This document shows positions 63,232 through 64,000 of a DNA stretch of 64,000 nucleotides, piece after piece. Below the pieces are notes generated by a model. The model was not told the origin of the DNA and did no database searches. It saw only the letters and a program-made list of their open reading frames with translations. This stretch comes from Pseudomonadota bacterium (GTDB taxonomy: Bacteria > Pseudomonadota > Alphaproteobacteria > Rhizobiales > Devosiaceae), in the NCBI GenBank assembly GCA_023388175.1, contig JAEWGT010000011.1, positions 558,001-622,000 of the forward strand, in the 5' to 3' direction. The translations under genes and the position numbers were made by a program. Each line of letters begins with the position of its first letter. Positions within the stretch are counted from its first letter, which is position 1.

Positions 63232-63708
63232 ATGAACATCATCAAGAACGCCCTTCTCGCCACCACCGTCCTCGCTGCGATGTCGGCTCCTGTCTTGGCT
63301 CAGGATGCCATGGCGGGACACGATATGTCCGCGATGGGCGGCAGCCAGGCAGGCGCCGCCGAACTGCCGGAGATCTGCAAGTCCGCCAAAGGCATGTCGA
63401 GCGACATGTCGAGCGACATGTCGATGAACATGGACCACGAGATGGATCAGGCCCACATGGACCTGATGGCCGGCATGGACGAGACCAACAAGCAGATGAT
63501 GGATTCCATGATGGTGGAAGACATCGACGTGGCTTTCGTCTGTTCGATGATCCCGCACCACCAGGGTGCCATCAACATGGCCAAGGCCGAGCTTGAACAT
63601 GGCGACAACCAGTGGGCCAAGGACATGGCCCAGAAGGTGATCGATGCCCAGGAGCAGGAGATCGCCGACATGGTCGCCTGGCTGGAAGGCGAAGGCGCCA
63701 ACGAGTAA
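63232..63708 (+). CDS. DUF305 family periplasmic protein (CopM-like)
   Basis: 158 residues. The signal peptide ends at PVLAQDA. A Met/His-rich N-terminal part (DAMAGHDMSAMGGS; repeated SSDM units; MNMDHEMDQAHMDL) precedes the DUF305 core with the MIPHHQGAINMA motif and a long amphipathic helix. DUF305 proteins occur in copper islands and bind Cu or Ag in the periplasm. The Met-rich stretch contains a short in-frame repeat, SSDMSSDMS. Confidence 0.88.
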   Translation: MNIIKNALLATTVLAAMSAPVLAQDAMAGHDMSAMGGSQAGAAELPEICKSAKGMSSDMSSDMSMNMDHEMDQAHMDLMAGMDETNKQMMDSMMVEDIDVAFVCSMIPHHQGAINMAKAELEHGDNQWAKDMAQKVIDAQEQEIADMVAWLEGEGANE

Positions 63709-63719
63709 CGGCCAAACAA

Positions 63720-63744
63720 GGAGGAGCGCCCACGGCGCTCCTCC
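63720..63744 (+). terminator. Terminator hairpin after the DUF305 gene
   Basis: A perfect 11-bp stem, GGAGGAGCGCC pairing with GGCGCTCCTCC over CAC, 11 bases after the stop. There is no clear T-run, so it would be a strong hairpin of the non-classical type. Confidence 0.55.
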
Positions 63745-63912
63745 GACCATCGAGAAGCGCATCGGCCCGTGTGGTTTTAGGTGAGCATTCAACGAAAGCA
63801 GTTGCATACGACGCCTGCCAAACCGAGACGCCGAAGACCCAAGCCGTTTGCTTTTGAGCCCGTTTTATGCTACAAAATCAGGTGCTTAGTAAACTCGTAG
63901 AGGTCAGAAATT

Positions 63913-64000
63913 ATGTTGTCCAAGATCACCAGGACTATAAAGGTCCAAGTCGGCAAGGTCCAATTGAGCGCCCTTCGGATCGTTGTTGCGCTCAAGGAGC
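63913..64000 (+). CDS. Possible start of a truncated gene at the right edge
   Basis: An ATG at 63913 opens a frame of 29 codons that stays open to the edge (MLSKITRTIKVQVGKVQL then SALRIVVALKE). It is preceded by GAGGTCAG about nine bases upstream. The peptide is too short to assign. Confidence 0.3.
   Translation, partial: MLSKITRTIKVQVGKVQLSALRIVVALKE

Overview
The window looks like chromosome plus an accessory island of a GC-rich alphaproteobacterium, probably in or near the Hyphomicrobiales (Devosia- or rhizobium-like). The basis is gene content and style: a PhaAB-type fused Mrp antiporter, two TAXI-type TRAP transporters, an AtzF allophanate hydrolase, CadR/HmrR-style MerR promoters and GC-rich codon use. 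Taxonomy is inferred, not proven.

Layout. (1) 1-4.9 kb, minus strand: end of a Mrp (Pha) Na+/H+ antiporter operon (A-B fusion, C, D, start of E). (2) 5.2-6.6 kb: an FAD/NAD(P)-binding protein. (3) 6.6-14.9 kb: a nitrogen-compound catabolic and uptake cluster (allophanate hydrolase, SsuABC/TauABC-like ABC importer, formamidase-like hydrolase, asparaginase, PuuE-like deacetylase) with a divergent LysR regulator. (4) 15.1-27.7 kb, plus strand: one long cation-homeostasis operon with a second, seven-gene mrpABCDEFG set, an NtrB-like kinase, an NtrC-like sigma54 activator, a 28-residue membrane peptide, trkA and trkH. It is preceded by a textbook sigma54 promoter and two matched inverted repeats. 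(5) 27.7-39.6 kb: two TAXI TRAP transporters flanking a D-amino-acid dehydrogenase. The second has a DctB/DctD-like two-component system and its own sigma54 promoter.

(6) 39.97 kb to at least 52 kb: a Tn7-like transposon module (tnsA, tnsB, tnsC, tniQ on the minus strand) with an array of transposase-binding-type repeats beyond tniQ. Next to it are a 151-residue integrase-like protein, a strong candidate for a new structured noncoding RNA (promoter, six hairpins, intrinsic terminator), and a five-gene operon ending in a soluble AAA+/M41 (FtsH-like) zinc protease. (7) 51.6-64 kb: accessory cargo, comprising an XRE regulator, two CadR/PbrR-type MerR regulators with near-identical operators, an HMA protein, a TIR-domain protein beside an NAD+ synthetase, a CDF exporter with lspA, an L,D-transpeptidase-like lipoprotein, a copper P-type ATPase behind a CueR/HmrR-type promoter, c-type cytochromes, His-rich exported proteins and a DUF305 protein.

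The main candidates for undescribed biology are the structured RNA at about 46.99-47.24 kb with its integrase-like and FtsH-like neighbours, the sigma54-controlled Mrp-Trk operon with its MrpG fusion and micropeptide, and the TIR/NadE pair. The second end of the Tn7-like element was not found, so the extent of its cargo is unknown.
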